This document shows positions 29,387-37,571 of a stretch of DNA of 64,000 bases, piece by piece. This stretch comes from Paracidovorax oryzae ATCC 19882 (GTDB lineage Bacteria; Pseudomonadota; Gammaproteobacteria; Burkholderiales; Burkholderiaceae_C). How positions within the stretch are numbered: position 1 is the stretch's first letter; each line of letters opens with the position of its first letter. Position numbers and translations under genes: made by a program. The DNA lies in the NCBI RefSeq assembly GCF_000687165.1, contig NZ_KK366049.1, forward strand, positions 62,001-126,000. Direction: 5' to 3'. A model generated the notes under the pieces. The model was not told the DNA's origin and made no database searches. It worked only from the letters and a program-made list of their open reading frames with translations.

Positions 29387-30711
29387 GTCGATGGCTGGGG
29401 AAGGGGCATGCGGGCCAGCCGTTCGCTGGCCGGTGGGTGGGAGTAGTAGAACCCCGCGTACACCGGGTCCGGGGTGAGCGTGGAGGCGTTGTCTTCGTAG
29501 AGCTTGAGCAATGCGGAGGCGAGGGCGCTGCCTTCGGCCTGCGCCATGGCATAGGCATCGGCCTCGAATTCGTCGCGGCGCGAGAGCTGGGCGAAAACCG
29601 GCGAGACGAAGAAGGTCAGCACGGGCGTGGCCAGCAGGAACAGCAGCAGCGCCAGAGCATCGTTGGAGGCCGAGCCCGCAGGCTGGCCGGGAAGCAGTGC
29701 GGCGGGCTGCACGCCCAGGCCTTCGTAGAACCAGGTCTGCCCCGAGAGCCAGCCCAGCAGCGCGAACCCGAGCAGCGCCATTGCGAACACGCCCACCATG
29801 CGCTTGGTGATGTGCCGGTGCTTGAAGTGGCCGAGTTCGTGCGCGAGCACGGCCTCGACCTCGCCCGGCTGCAACTGGCGCAGCAGGGTATCGTAGAACA
29901 CCACCCGCTTCGCGGCTCCGAAACCCGTGAAATACGCGTTGGCATGGGCGCTGCGGCGGCTGCCGTCCATCACGAACAGGCCCTTGGCCGCGAAGCCGCA
30001 GCGCTGCATGAGCGCCGTGACGCGGGCCTTGAGGGATTCGTCCTCCAGGGGCTGGAAGCGGTTGTAGAGGGGGGCGATGAAGAGCGGGTACACCACCATC
30101 AGCACCAGGCTGAATACCGTCCAGGCGCCCCAGGCCCAGAGCCACCAGAGCGTGCCTGCTTCCCCCATGAGCCAGAGGATCAGCGCGGCCAGCGGCAGCC
30201 CGATCGCAGCCCCCGTCAGCGTGGACCGTGCGAGGTCCTTGAGCCAGAGGCGTGGCGTGGTCTTGTTGAAGCCGAAGCGCTCTTCGAGCACAAAGGTCTG
30301 GTAGGCCGCGAGGGGCAGGTCGATGAGCCCGCTCACCAGCGCGAACGCTGCCAGCAAGGCGATCTGCTGCACCATGCCGCCGTCCAGCACGGACAGCAGC
30401 GCCTGGTTGAGGGCGTTCAACCCGCCCAGCAGCGTCCAGCCCAGCAGCACGGCGGCGCCCAGGGCGGCTTCCAGCAGGCCGAGGCGGGCCTTGGCGATGG
30501 TGTAGTCCGCGGCTTTCTGGTGGGCGGAGAGGGGGATGCGCCCGGCGAACGGCTCCGGGACGGCGCCACGGTGGCGCGCGACGTGCCGGATCTGCCGGGA
30601 CGCCAGCCAGAAGCGCACCAGCAGGCCGGCGGCCAGCAGCAGGGCGAAGGCCGCGGTGAGGAGGCCGGCGGGCGTGGTGAAGTAGGAGGCAGTGTCGGGG
30701 GCGGGAGGCAT
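29383..30711 (-). CDS. M48-family integral membrane metalloprotease (Ste24/CAAX protease 1-like)
   Basis: A 442-residue protein with about seven transmembrane helices and the zinc site HELGH (291-295) plus a downstream glutamate in RRDEFEADAYAMA. The N-terminal M48 domain (LGLLEAALGAAVLLGW, FGFNKTTPRLWLKDL) identifies the Ste24-like subfamily. Bacterial members act in membrane-protein quality control; a CAAX substrate is not expected. It heads a three-gene operon with PCD and rsgA, divergent from orn. Confidence 0.92.
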   Translation of the reverse strand: MPPAPDTASYFTTPAGLLTAAFALLLAAGLLVRFWLASRQIRHVARHRGAVPEPFAGRIPLSAHQKAADYTIAKARLGLLEAALGAAVLLGWTLLGGLNALNQALLSVLDGGMVQQIALLAAFALVSGLIDLPLAAYQTFVLEERFGFNKTTPRLWLKDLARSTLTGAAIGLPLAALILWLMGEAGTLWWLWAWGAWTVFSLVLMVVYPLFIAPLYNRFQPLEDESLKARVTALMQRCGFAAKGLFVMDGSRRSAHANAYFTGFGAAKRVVFYDTLLRQLQPGEVEAVLAHELGHFKHRHITKRMVGVFAMALLGFALLGWLSGQTWFYEGLGVQPAALLPGQPAGSASNDALALLLFLLATPVLTFFVSPVFAQLSRRDEFEADAYAMAQAEGSALASALLKLYEDNASTLTPDPVYAGFYYSHPPASERLARMPLPQPST

Positions 30712-30786
30712 GTACCGGGAGTTTAGGGCTTCGCGGGCCGGCATCGCGGCGCCAGGGGCGTTCGGCCTTGGGAGACAATCCGGGTC

Positions 30787-31368
30787 ATGTCCGATATTGC
30801 CCCCGCCTCCGTCCCCCCCGTCCTTCCCAAATCCGACCTGAACTTCGTCTGGCTCGACTGCGAGATGACGGGGCTCGATCCCGAGAAGGATCGCCTGCTG
30901 GAGATCGCCGTCGTGGTGACCGGCCCGGAACTGGAGCCGCGGGTGGAGGGGCCGGTGTTCGCCATCCACCAGTCCGACGCCTTGCTCGACGGCATGGATG
31001 CCTGGAACAAGGGCACGCACGGGCGCAGCGGCCTCATCGAGAAGGTGCGGGCCTCCACGGTCACGGAAGCCGAAGCCGAGCAGGCCATCCTGGAGTTTCT
31101 TGCACGCTATGTGCGAAAGGGCGTGGCACCCATGTGCGGCAACAGTATCGGCCAGGACCGGCGCTTCCTCGTGCGCTACATGCCGAAGCTGGAGGCGTTC
31201 TTCCATTACCGCAACGTGGACGTGAGCACCCTCAAGGAGCTGTCCCGTCGCTGGAAGCCCGAGGTGTACGCCAGCTTCAAGAAGGCGCAGAAGCACACCG
31301 CGCTCGCCGATGTGCACGAGTCCATCGAGGAACTGGCGCACTACCGCAAGCACCTGCTGGTGCCCTGA
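30787..31368 (+). CDS. orn: Oligoribonuclease
   Basis: A 193-residue DEDDh 3'-5' exoribonuclease that degrades di- to pentaribonucleotides, including pGpG from cyclic-di-GMP turnover. The first motif is [11 protein letters not shown] (D24, E26), the second around [15 protein letters not shown], and the third [16 protein letters not shown] diguanylate cyclase lies 2.3 kb downstream. Start ATG at 30787; 75 nt separate it from the divergent M48 gene. Confidence 0.96.
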   Translation: MSDIAPASVPPVLPKSDLNFVWLDCEMTGLDPEKDRLLEIAVVVTGPELEPRVEGPVFAIHQSDALLDGMDAWNKGTHGRSGLIEKVRASTVTEAEAEQAILEFLARYVRKGVAPMCGNSIGQDRRFLVRYMPKLEAFFHYRNVDVSTLKELSRRWKPEVYASFKKAQKHTALADVHESIEELAHYRKHLLVP

Positions 31369-31652
31369 TCGCGGCCGGTTGCGGGAAAACCCGAATCGTG
31401 CGACAATAGCCAGCTTGCGCGGAAATGCCGGATGCAATTTCCGGTACGCGCATTTTGTGCATCTCCCCTTCACACCGGGCCGCGGACGGCTGCGATTCTC
31501 TCCCCTGAGGCGCAGCACGACCTTCCGCACCAATGCTCACCTGCCCCGACATCCGGGCGCTGGTTCCGTTGAATGGTTGATGTTTTTTAACCATTGACGG
31601 AGCCCGCGCAGGCCTATTTGCCTGCGTGCGTCTTCGTGTGAGAAACATAGAC
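31369..31652 (+). promoter_or_regulatory. Long 5' leader region of the DEAD-box helicase gene
   Basis: A 284-nt non-coding stretch between orn and the helicase. Two inverted repeats stand out: AATGGTT / AACCATT (31572-31578, 31589-31595) around a T6 loop, and CGCAGGC / GCCTGCG (31607-31613, 31620-31626) just ahead of the start codon. A long structured leader is common for cold-inducible RhlE/CsdA-type helicases and can allow autoregulation. Which hairpin, if any, terminates orn is unclear. Confidence 0.45.
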
Positions 31653-33554
31653 ATGACCGACACTTTGCAAGTGCAGGGCGCTTCCGCGCCTGCAGATACC
31701 TCTTTCGTGGCCGCAACCGAGGCCCATGCCGTGCCCGTGGCCCTGGCCGCAGACACCACCGCCGTGGCTCCCGAGGCCGTCGCGGCCGACACCGTGGCAG
31801 TGCCCAACGGTTTCGTCGAGCTGGGCCTGGCCCCCGAACTCGTGCAGGCCGTCGCCGACCTGGGCTACACCCAGCCCACCGGCGTGCAGGAGCGTGCCAT
31901 TCCCCTGGCCATGGGCGCCGGCGCCGATGCGGGCAAGTTCATCGACCTGATGGTGTCCAGCCAGACCGGCAGCGGCAAGACGGCGGCATTCCTGTTGCCC
32001 GTGCTGCACACGCTGATCGGCCAGCAGGCCGCTGCGCAGGCGGCCGCCCGCGCGGAATTCGAAGCCGCTGCGGCCGAAGCCCTCGCCCGCGGCGAGACAG
32101 CTCCGAAGCGCGCCAAGCGCAAGGACCCGACCAACCCGCGCCACTTCAAGGCCGCGACCCCCGGCGCGCTCATCCTGTGCCCCACCCGCGAACTCGCCCA
32201 GCAGGTGGCCCACGACGCGATCGAACTCGTGCGCCACTGCCGCGGCCTGCGCGTGGCCAACGTGGTGGGTGGCATCCCCTACCAGCTGCAGATCGCCAAG
32301 CTGCAGAACGCCGACCTCGTGGTGGCGACGCCCGGCCGCCTGCTGGACCTGCAGCGCTCGATGCAGATCAAGCTCGACCAGGTGCAGTTCCTGGTGGTGG
32401 ACGAGGCCGACCGCATGCTGGACCTCGGCTTCTCCGACGACCTCGCCGAGATCAATGAACTCACCAGCCAGCGCAAGCAGACGATGATGTTCAGCGCGAC
32501 CTTCGCGCCCCGCATCCAGCAGCTGGCGATGCGCGTCATGCACGACGGCGGCGCTTCGGTGAAGAAGGTGCAGATCGATTCCCCGCAGGAAAAGCACGCC
32601 AACATCAAGCAAACCCTGTTCTGGGCCGACAACGCCCAGCACAAGCGCAAGCTGCTGGACCACTGGCTGCGTGACACCACCATCAACCAGGCCATCGTGT
32701 TCGCCAGCACCCAGGTGGAATGCGACGGCCTCGCCAACGACCTGCAGCAGGAAGGCTTCTCGGCCGTGGCGCTGCACGGTGCACTGAGCCAGGGCCTGCG
32801 CAACCGCCGCCTGATGGCGCTGCGCAACGGCCAGGTGCAGATCCTGGTGGCCACCGACGTGGCGGCCCGCGGCATCGACGTGCCCACGATCACCCACGTC
32901 TTCAACTTCGGCCTGCCGATGAAGGCCGAGGATTACACGCACCGCATCGGCCGCACGGGCCGTGCCGGACGCGACGGTTTGGCCGTCACGTTCGCCGAGT
33001 TCCGTGACCGCCGCAAGATCTTCGACATCGAAGGCTACAGCCGCCAGCAGTTCAAGACCGACGTGATCGCCGGCCTGGAGCCGCAGCAGCGTGCGCCGCA
33101 AGCCCGTCCGGAATTCGGCGGCCGTGGCCGCGAAGGCGGTGGTGGTTTCCGTGATCGCCGTCCGAACGGTGGCGGCGGCCGCGGTGGTTTCGGCGATCGC
33201 CATGGCCGTGGCCGCGATGACAGCCGGGGCTTCGCTCCCCGGGACGATCAGCGCGGTTTCGCCTCCCGCGACGACCAGCGGGGCTTCGCTCCGCGCGATG
33301 ACCAGCGCGGTTTCGCGCCCCGTGACGACCAGCGTGGCTTTGGTCCGCGCCGCGACGGCGATGGCTATGGCCGCAAGCAGGGCTTCGGCGAGCCCGCGCG
33401 TGGCGGCTTCGGCGGCGGCCGTGGCGAGGGCGGTGGCCGGGGCGGTGATTTCGCTCCCCGCAAGCCGGCTTTTGCCAAGCCCGGCGCGGGTGGCGGCAAG
33501 CCGTCGTTCGCACCGCACGATGCGCGCAAGCGCCCGGCACGTCCGGCCCGCTGA
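31653..33554 (+). CDS. DEAD-box ATP-dependent RNA helicase (RhlE type) with RG-rich tail
   Basis: A 633-residue helicase. An N-terminal ~50-residue Ala/Val-rich extension precedes the core: Q motif FVELGLAPELVQAVADLGYTQPTGVQ, Walker A SQTGSGKTAAF, DEAD (VDEADRMLDLGF), SAT (FSATF) and HRIGRTGRAGR. A ~40-residue charged insertion (QAAAQAAARAEFEAAAAEALARG) after motif I is unusual. The C-terminal ~145 residues are rich in Gly, Arg and Phe with five 9-residue RDDQRGFAP repeats, a likely RNA-binding or condensate-forming tail. Likely roles are ribosome assembly and mRNA turnover, perhaps in the cold. Confidence 0.92.
   Translation: MTDTLQVQGASAPADTSFVAATEAHAVPVALAADTTAVAPEAVAADTVAVPNGFVELGLAPELVQAVADLGYTQPTGVQERAIPLAMGAGADAGKFIDLMVSSQTGSGKTAAFLLPVLHTLIGQQAAAQAAARAEFEAAAAEALARGETAPKRAKRKDPTNPRHFKAATPGALILCPTRELAQQVAHDAIELVRHCRGLRVANVVGGIPYQLQIAKLQNADLVVATPGRLLDLQRSMQIKLDQVQFLVVDEADRMLDLGFSDDLAEINELTSQRKQTMMFSATFAPRIQQLAMRVMHDGGASVKKVQIDSPQEKHANIKQTLFWADNAQHKRKLLDHWLRDTTINQAIVFASTQVECDGLANDLQQEGFSAVALHGALSQGLRNRRLMALRNGQVQILVATDVAARGIDVPTITHVFNFGLPMKAEDYTHRIGRTGRAGRDGLAVTFAEFRDRRKIFDIEGYSRQQFKTDVIAGLEPQQRAPQARPEFGGRGREGGGGFRDRRPNGGGGRGGFGDRHGRGRDDSRGFAPRDDQRGFASRDDQRGFAPRDDQRGFAPRDDQRGFGPRRDGDGYGRKQGFGEPARGGFGGGRGEGGGRGGDFAPRKPAFAKPGAGGGKPSFAPHDARKRPARPAR
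33213..33347 (+). repeat. Five tandem 27-bp coding repeats in the helicase tail
   Basis: Five consecutive 27-bp units encode RDDSRGFAP, RDDQRGFAS, RDDQRGFAP (twice) and RDDQRGFGP. Codons differ between units at third positions, so selection on the peptide is more likely than a very recent slippage event. Repeat number may vary between strains. Confidence 0.9.
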
Positions 33555-33573
33555 GGTCCGCATGTCCGCAGAG

Positions 33574-33599
33574 GCCAGCCCTGGAGGCTGGCTTTTTTT
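33574..33599 (+). terminator. Intrinsic terminator of the DEAD-box helicase gene
   Basis: A 7-bp stem GCCAGCC / GGCTGGC with a 5-nt loop is followed by T7, about 20 nt after the stop codon. Confidence 0.9.
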
Positions 33600-33688
33600 C
33601 GTCCATGCCACGGCATGGGGCTTGCCGGACGCGGGTGCGTCCGATAATCCATCTCCTCCAGGACCCACTGCACGGAGTGCTCCGAAAA

Positions 33689-35152
33689 ATGACCTTTCCT
33701 CCCTCGTCGGACAACGATTTTGAACACATGTTCGACCTGGCCCCGGTGTCGCTGTGGCTGGAGGACTTCAGCGCGCTGAAGTCGCTGCTCGACGGCTGGC
33801 GAAGCGAGGGCGTGGTGGATGCCGAGGCTTATGTACGCGAGGACCCCGCACGGATGCAGCAGTACGGCGCGAGCCTGAAGGTGCTCCAGGTGAACCGGCG
33901 CACGCTGGAACTCTTCGCGGCCCCGGACCAGGCCACGCTGCTGGCTTCGCTGGACCAGGTATTCCGCGGCGACATGTTCGAGCAGGCGATCTCCGAGTTG
34001 CGGCAGCTGTGGTCCGGCTCGCTGGAGTTCTCCAACCAGACGGTCAATTACGCGCTCGACGGCCGTCGCCTCGATGTGCATATCCGCGGCCGCATCCTGC
34101 CCGGACATGAGGACCGCTGGGACCGCGTGCTGATTTCGCTCGAGGACAACACCGACCAGATCCGCTCCGGCGCGGCACTGCTGCGCAGCGAGCAGTATGC
34201 ACGGGGCCTGTTCGAGCATTCGCCGGTATCGCTGTGGGTGGAGGACTTCAGCTGCGTCAAGCGCCTGCTCGACGACGTGCGTGCACAGGGCATCCGCGAT
34301 TTCAAGACGTTCCTGAAGGTGCATCCGGAGTTCGTCACGCGCTGCATGCAGGAGATCCGCGTCATCGACGTGAACCAGCAGACGCTGGAGATGTTCGGCG
34401 CCGATAGCAAGGATCAGTTGCTCCAGCAGATCGGCAAGGTGTTCCGCGGAGAGATGGCCGAGTCGTTCGCCGAGCAGTTGCTCGACCTGTGGGACGGCAA
34501 GCTGGTGCAGCAGCGCGAGGTCGTGAACTACAGCCTCTCGGGCGAGCCGGTGTACATCCACATGCAGTTCGCGGTGCTGGACGAACGCAGGCACGACTGG
34601 TCCATGGTGCTGTTGTCGCTGGTGGACATCACGGCGCGCAAGAAGGCGGAGGCCTATCTGGAGTACCTGGGCAAGCACGATGTGCTGACCCAGTTGCGCA
34701 ACCGCGCCTTCTACATGGAGGAACTGAACCGGCTCGTCCGCAAGGGCCCATGGCCGGTGGCGGTGGTGGTGTTGGACCTGAACGGGCTCAAGGTCATCAA
34801 CGACGAGTACGGCCATGCGGCGGGCGATGCGTTGCTGCGCCGGGTGGGCGAGGTGCTTCTCAAGGCGGTGGATTCCCCGGACTGTGCCGCGCGCATCGGG
34901 GGCGACGAATTCGCCCTGCTGCTGCCGGCTTCCGACGAGCGCGGCGCGCAGGCCGTCACCGACCGGATCGCATCGCTGCTGGAGCTCAACAACCAGTTCT
35001 ATCCCGGCAAGCCGCTGAGCCTGGCGATCGGGACGGCCATCGCGGCCACGGGCGACCAGGTCGAGGCGGCCGTGCACCGTGCCGACCAGGCCATGTACGC
35101 GGAGAAGCTGCGCTACTACGAGCAGGCGGGGCTGGAGCGCCGGCGCGGCTGA
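33689..35152 (+). CDS. Diguanylate cyclase with tandem PAS-like sensor domains
   Basis: A 487-residue soluble GGDEF protein that should make cyclic-di-GMP. Two related ~125-residue PAS-like modules occur in tandem (each begins APVSLWLEDFS / SPVSLWVEDFS and contains a VFRGxM motif), evidence of internal duplication. A PAS-type linker (SLVDITARKKAEAYLEYLGKHD) leads into the GGDEF domain, with the active motif intact (GGDEF, 404-408). At the inhibitory I-site position the usual RxxD is DSPD, so product inhibition is probably absent. No membrane helix or signal peptide is present. The ATG at 33689 gives a start just before the first module. Confidence 0.92.
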   Translation: MTFPPSSDNDFEHMFDLAPVSLWLEDFSALKSLLDGWRSEGVVDAEAYVREDPARMQQYGASLKVLQVNRRTLELFAAPDQATLLASLDQVFRGDMFEQAISELRQLWSGSLEFSNQTVNYALDGRRLDVHIRGRILPGHEDRWDRVLISLEDNTDQIRSGAALLRSEQYARGLFEHSPVSLWVEDFSCVKRLLDDVRAQGIRDFKTFLKVHPEFVTRCMQEIRVIDVNQQTLEMFGADSKDQLLQQIGKVFRGEMAESFAEQLLDLWDGKLVQQREVVNYSLSGEPVYIHMQFAVLDERRHDWSMVLLSLVDITARKKAEAYLEYLGKHDVLTQLRNRAFYMEELNRLVRKGPWPVAVVVLDLNGLKVINDEYGHAAGDALLRRVGEVLLKAVDSPDCAARIGGDEFALLLPASDERGAQAVTDRIASLLELNNQFYPGKPLSLAIGTAIAATGDQVEAAVHRADQAMYAEKLRYYEQAGLERRRG

Positions 35153-35178
35153 CGCGGGGCGGCGGGCCGCGCCTGGCT

Positions 35179-36411
35179 TCAGGCGGCGGTGGCCACGCGG
35201 CCGATGTCCGGCCAGCGGTGGTGCAGATAGACCCAGGCCACCAGGCCCACGCACATCATCCCCAGCGATGCGCAGGCCAGCAGCAGGGTGGAGTGCATCA
35301 CCAGCGGGGCCACCACGCCCGCCACCAGGCCGTTGGCGGTGGAGCCGACGAAGGCCTGCAGCGACGAGGCCATGCCGCGGCGCTCGGGGTACAAATCCAG
35401 CACGAGCAGGGTGACGACGGGCACCATCAGCGCCCACCCGAACGCGAAGACCGCGATGGGGAACAGCGCCCACGAGACGTGCGCCGTGAACAGCGCGTTG
35501 GCCGCCAGGTTCAGCAGGGACATGACGAACATGATGAGGAAGCCGTGCCGTATCTGGCGCTTGGGCGCGATGCGGCCGGCCAGGCGGCCGCTGAGCCAGG
35601 CGCCGCCCATGATGCCCGAGATGGTCAGTATGAAGAACCAGAAGAAGTGCGTGGGCGACAGGTGCAGGTGTTCGCCGAGGAAGGCGGGGGCCGCGAGCAC
35701 ATAGAGGAACATGCCGTTGAACGGCACGCCGCTGGCGAGTGCCAGCAGCAGGAATCGCGGGCTGGAGCCCAGCTGCCAGTACCCCTGGAGCAGGTGGCGG
35801 GCGTTGAAGGGCTGGCGGTGGTCCGCATGCAGCGTCTCGGGCAGCAGGCGGTAGTTGGCGACCCAGAGCAGCAGCCCCACGCCGGTGAGGAACCAGAACA
35901 CGCTGTGCCAGCCCGCATGGACGAACAGCCAGCCGCCCACGATGGGCGCGATGGCCGGCGCCACGCCGAAATAGATGGTGACCTGGCTCATCACCTGCTG
36001 GGCCTGGGCGGGCGGGAACATGTCCCGGATCACCGCCCGCGACACCACGATGCCTGCGCCGGCCGACAGGCCCTGCATTGCGCGGAACAGCACCAACTGG
36101 CCGATGCTTTGCGACAGGGCGCAGCCTGCGGACGCCAGCGTGAACACGGCGATGCCCCAGAGGACCACCGGCCTGCGCCCGAAACTGTCGGACAGGGCAC
36201 CGTGGAACAGCGTCATGAACGCGAAGCCGAACAGGTAGGCCGACAGCGTCTGCTGCATTTCCACCGGCGTGGCGCCCAGCGCTGCCGCGATGCCCGAGAA
36301 CGCCGGTATGTAGGTATCGATCGAGAACGGCCCCAGCATGCCCAGCACGGCCAGCAGGACGGCGAGGGTCCAGCGCGGGGCGCGCCAGAGATGGTGGGCG
36401 TCTGGATTCAT
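35179..36411 (-). CDS. Bcr/CflA-family multidrug efflux MFS transporter
   Basis: A 410-residue proton antiporter with twelve predicted transmembrane helices. The N-terminal LGMLGPFSIDTYIPAFSGIAA, the MFS loop GALSDSFGRRPVVLWG and FRAMQGLSAGAGIVVSRAVIRDMF are typical for the Bcr/CflA (DHA1, 12 TMS) group, which exports bicyclomycin, chloramphenicol or sulfathiazole in characterised members. The substrate here cannot be read from sequence. It is convergent with the diguanylate cyclase gene. Confidence 0.9.
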   Translation of the reverse strand: MNPDAHHLWRAPRWTLAVLLAVLGMLGPFSIDTYIPAFSGIAAALGATPVEMQQTLSAYLFGFAFMTLFHGALSDSFGRRPVVLWGIAVFTLASAGCALSQSIGQLVLFRAMQGLSAGAGIVVSRAVIRDMFPPAQAQQVMSQVTIYFGVAPAIAPIVGGWLFVHAGWHSVFWFLTGVGLLLWVANYRLLPETLHADHRQPFNARHLLQGYWQLGSSPRFLLLALASGVPFNGMFLYVLAAPAFLGEHLHLSPTHFFWFFILTISGIMGGAWLSGRLAGRIAPKRQIRHGFLIMFVMSLLNLAANALFTAHVSWALFPIAVFAFGWALMVPVVTLLVLDLYPERRGMASSLQAFVGSTANGLVAGVVAPLVMHSTLLLACASLGMMCVGLVAWVYLHHRWPDIGRVATAA

Positions 36412-36537
36412 GGCGGAAGCAGGGCGGGGCTGGGGCAGGAAGGACCCGGCCCGCGCGGCGCGGGCACCGGCGGGCAGGCGATTTTCATTATCGGGGCGAG
36501 GCTGCAGGCCGGGGGGCCGGCCTGCGTCTCCCGGGCG

Positions 36538-37041
36538 TCAGTGCTGGTGCGCGCCGTGGCCCGCATGGGCAGGGGCGTCCTGCGCCGGGGCGTTGGCCCC
36601 GGTCGTGCCCAGGGCGCGCACGGATGCCTGCACGTCCACCGTCTGGCGCTGGCCGTCCGCGCCTTCCAGCACGAGCTGCAGCGGCACGGTATCGCCCGCC
36701 TTCACCGGCCTGGCCAGGTCCATGAGCATGACGTGGTAGCCGCCGGGCTTGAGCTCCACGGCCTGGCCTGCGGGAAGGTCAAGCTTCTCCACGGCCCGCA
36801 TTTTCATGACGTTGTCCTGCAGCTGCATTTCGTGGATTTCCGCCACGGGGGCTGCGGGGGATTTCACGCCGACGAGCTTCATCGGCTTGGCCGCGGTGAT
36901 CTTCATGAAGGCGCCAGTGGCTTTTTGCTGGGGCACGGTGGCCCGGACCCAGGCGTCCTGGACGGTGGCGGTCTGGCCGTGCGCTGCCAGGCTGGCCAGG
37001 GCGGCGATGGCGACCAGGGAAGAGGAGAGGATGCGTTTCAT
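36538..37041 (-). CDS. Periplasmic copper chaperone PCu(A)C
   Basis: A 167-residue secreted copper chaperone. A signal peptide (MKRILSSSLVAIAALASLAAHG) is followed by a cupredoxin-like domain with the exact PCuAC metal pattern: H70, ten residues to M81, 21 residues to H103, then M105. The C-terminal tail is His-rich (AHAGHGAHQH), a second likely Cu site. PCuAC proteins deliver Cu(I) to the CuA/CuB centres of cytochrome oxidase. It lies 74 nt downstream of a DUF2946 gene on the same strand, forming a small copper locus. Confidence 0.92.
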   Translation of the reverse strand: MKRILSSSLVAIAALASLAAHGQTATVQDAWVRATVPQQKATGAFMKITAAKPMKLVGVKSPAAPVAEIHEMQLQDNVMKMRAVEKLDLPAGQAVELKPGGYHVMLMDLARPVKAGDTVPLQLVLEGADGQRQTVDVQASVRALGTTGANAPAQDAPAHAGHGAHQH

Positions 37042-37115
37042 GGGTTGATGTCCGTTGGGGGGCGCGGTGCTGCGCCCGGATGGGGAAGCCCTGCAGGGCA
37101 GGGGGCTGGAGCGCG

Positions 37116-37502
37116 TCAGGCTCCGGAGCGCAGGCAGCCGGGCGGCCCCCTGGCCGGCAGATGTCCGGCGGCAGGGCATGCAGGATGCGGGTTCTGCCGG
37201 CCGCAGGGGCGTGCCGCGGGCAGCGGAGCGTGCGCGAACGCACCGGCCACCACCGTGGGCGGGGCCAGTCCCGTGGGCAGGCATGCAGGGCAGTCCAGCG
37301 CATGGGCATGCGGTTGCGGTGCCGGTTCGCTTTGGTCCGCCGGGGGCACCGTGGTCCACCGCGCGGTGCCTTCCGCCGAGCAGATGCGGTCCAGGGGAGC
37401 GGCGGATAGCACCAGCGGGGACGCGCCCGACGCTGCGATCGCCCACAGGAAGCAGGCGAGCACGAATCGGCGGACGGCGAGGGCGCTGCGGAAGAACGGC
37501 AT
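37116..37502 (-). CDS. DUF2946-like small secreted/membrane protein
   Basis: A 128-residue protein. An N-terminal hydrophobic segment (FVLACFLWAIAASGASPLVL) is followed by an ICSAEG motif and a HALDCPACL motif, the cysteine pattern of DUF2946, a family found near copper proteins and TonB receptors in proteobacteria. It may bind copper through the CPAC cysteines. The C-terminal ~35 residues are Pro/Cys/His-rich and poorly conserved in character. It is upstream of, and probably co-transcribed with, the PCuAC gene. Confidence 0.7.
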   Translation of the reverse strand: MPFFRSALAVRRFVLACFLWAIAASGASPLVLSAAPLDRICSAEGTARWTTVPPADQSEPAPQPHAHALDCPACLPTGLAPPTVVAGAFAHAPLPAARPCGRQNPHPACPAAGHLPARGPPGCLRSGA

Positions 37503-37571
37503 GGTGCGCCGGTGATTATGGGCCGTCCCCGCTGCCGCGGGCCCCTTGCGGCCGCCGGGGCGCCTGCCATT

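Noticed and set aside
34489-37515. Very long plus-strand open frame across the cyclase end, MFS transporter and copper genes
   Set aside because: It overlaps three convincing genes. Its translation is low-complexity Gly/Arg/Gln-rich without motifs, typical of an antisense frame in GC-rich DNA.
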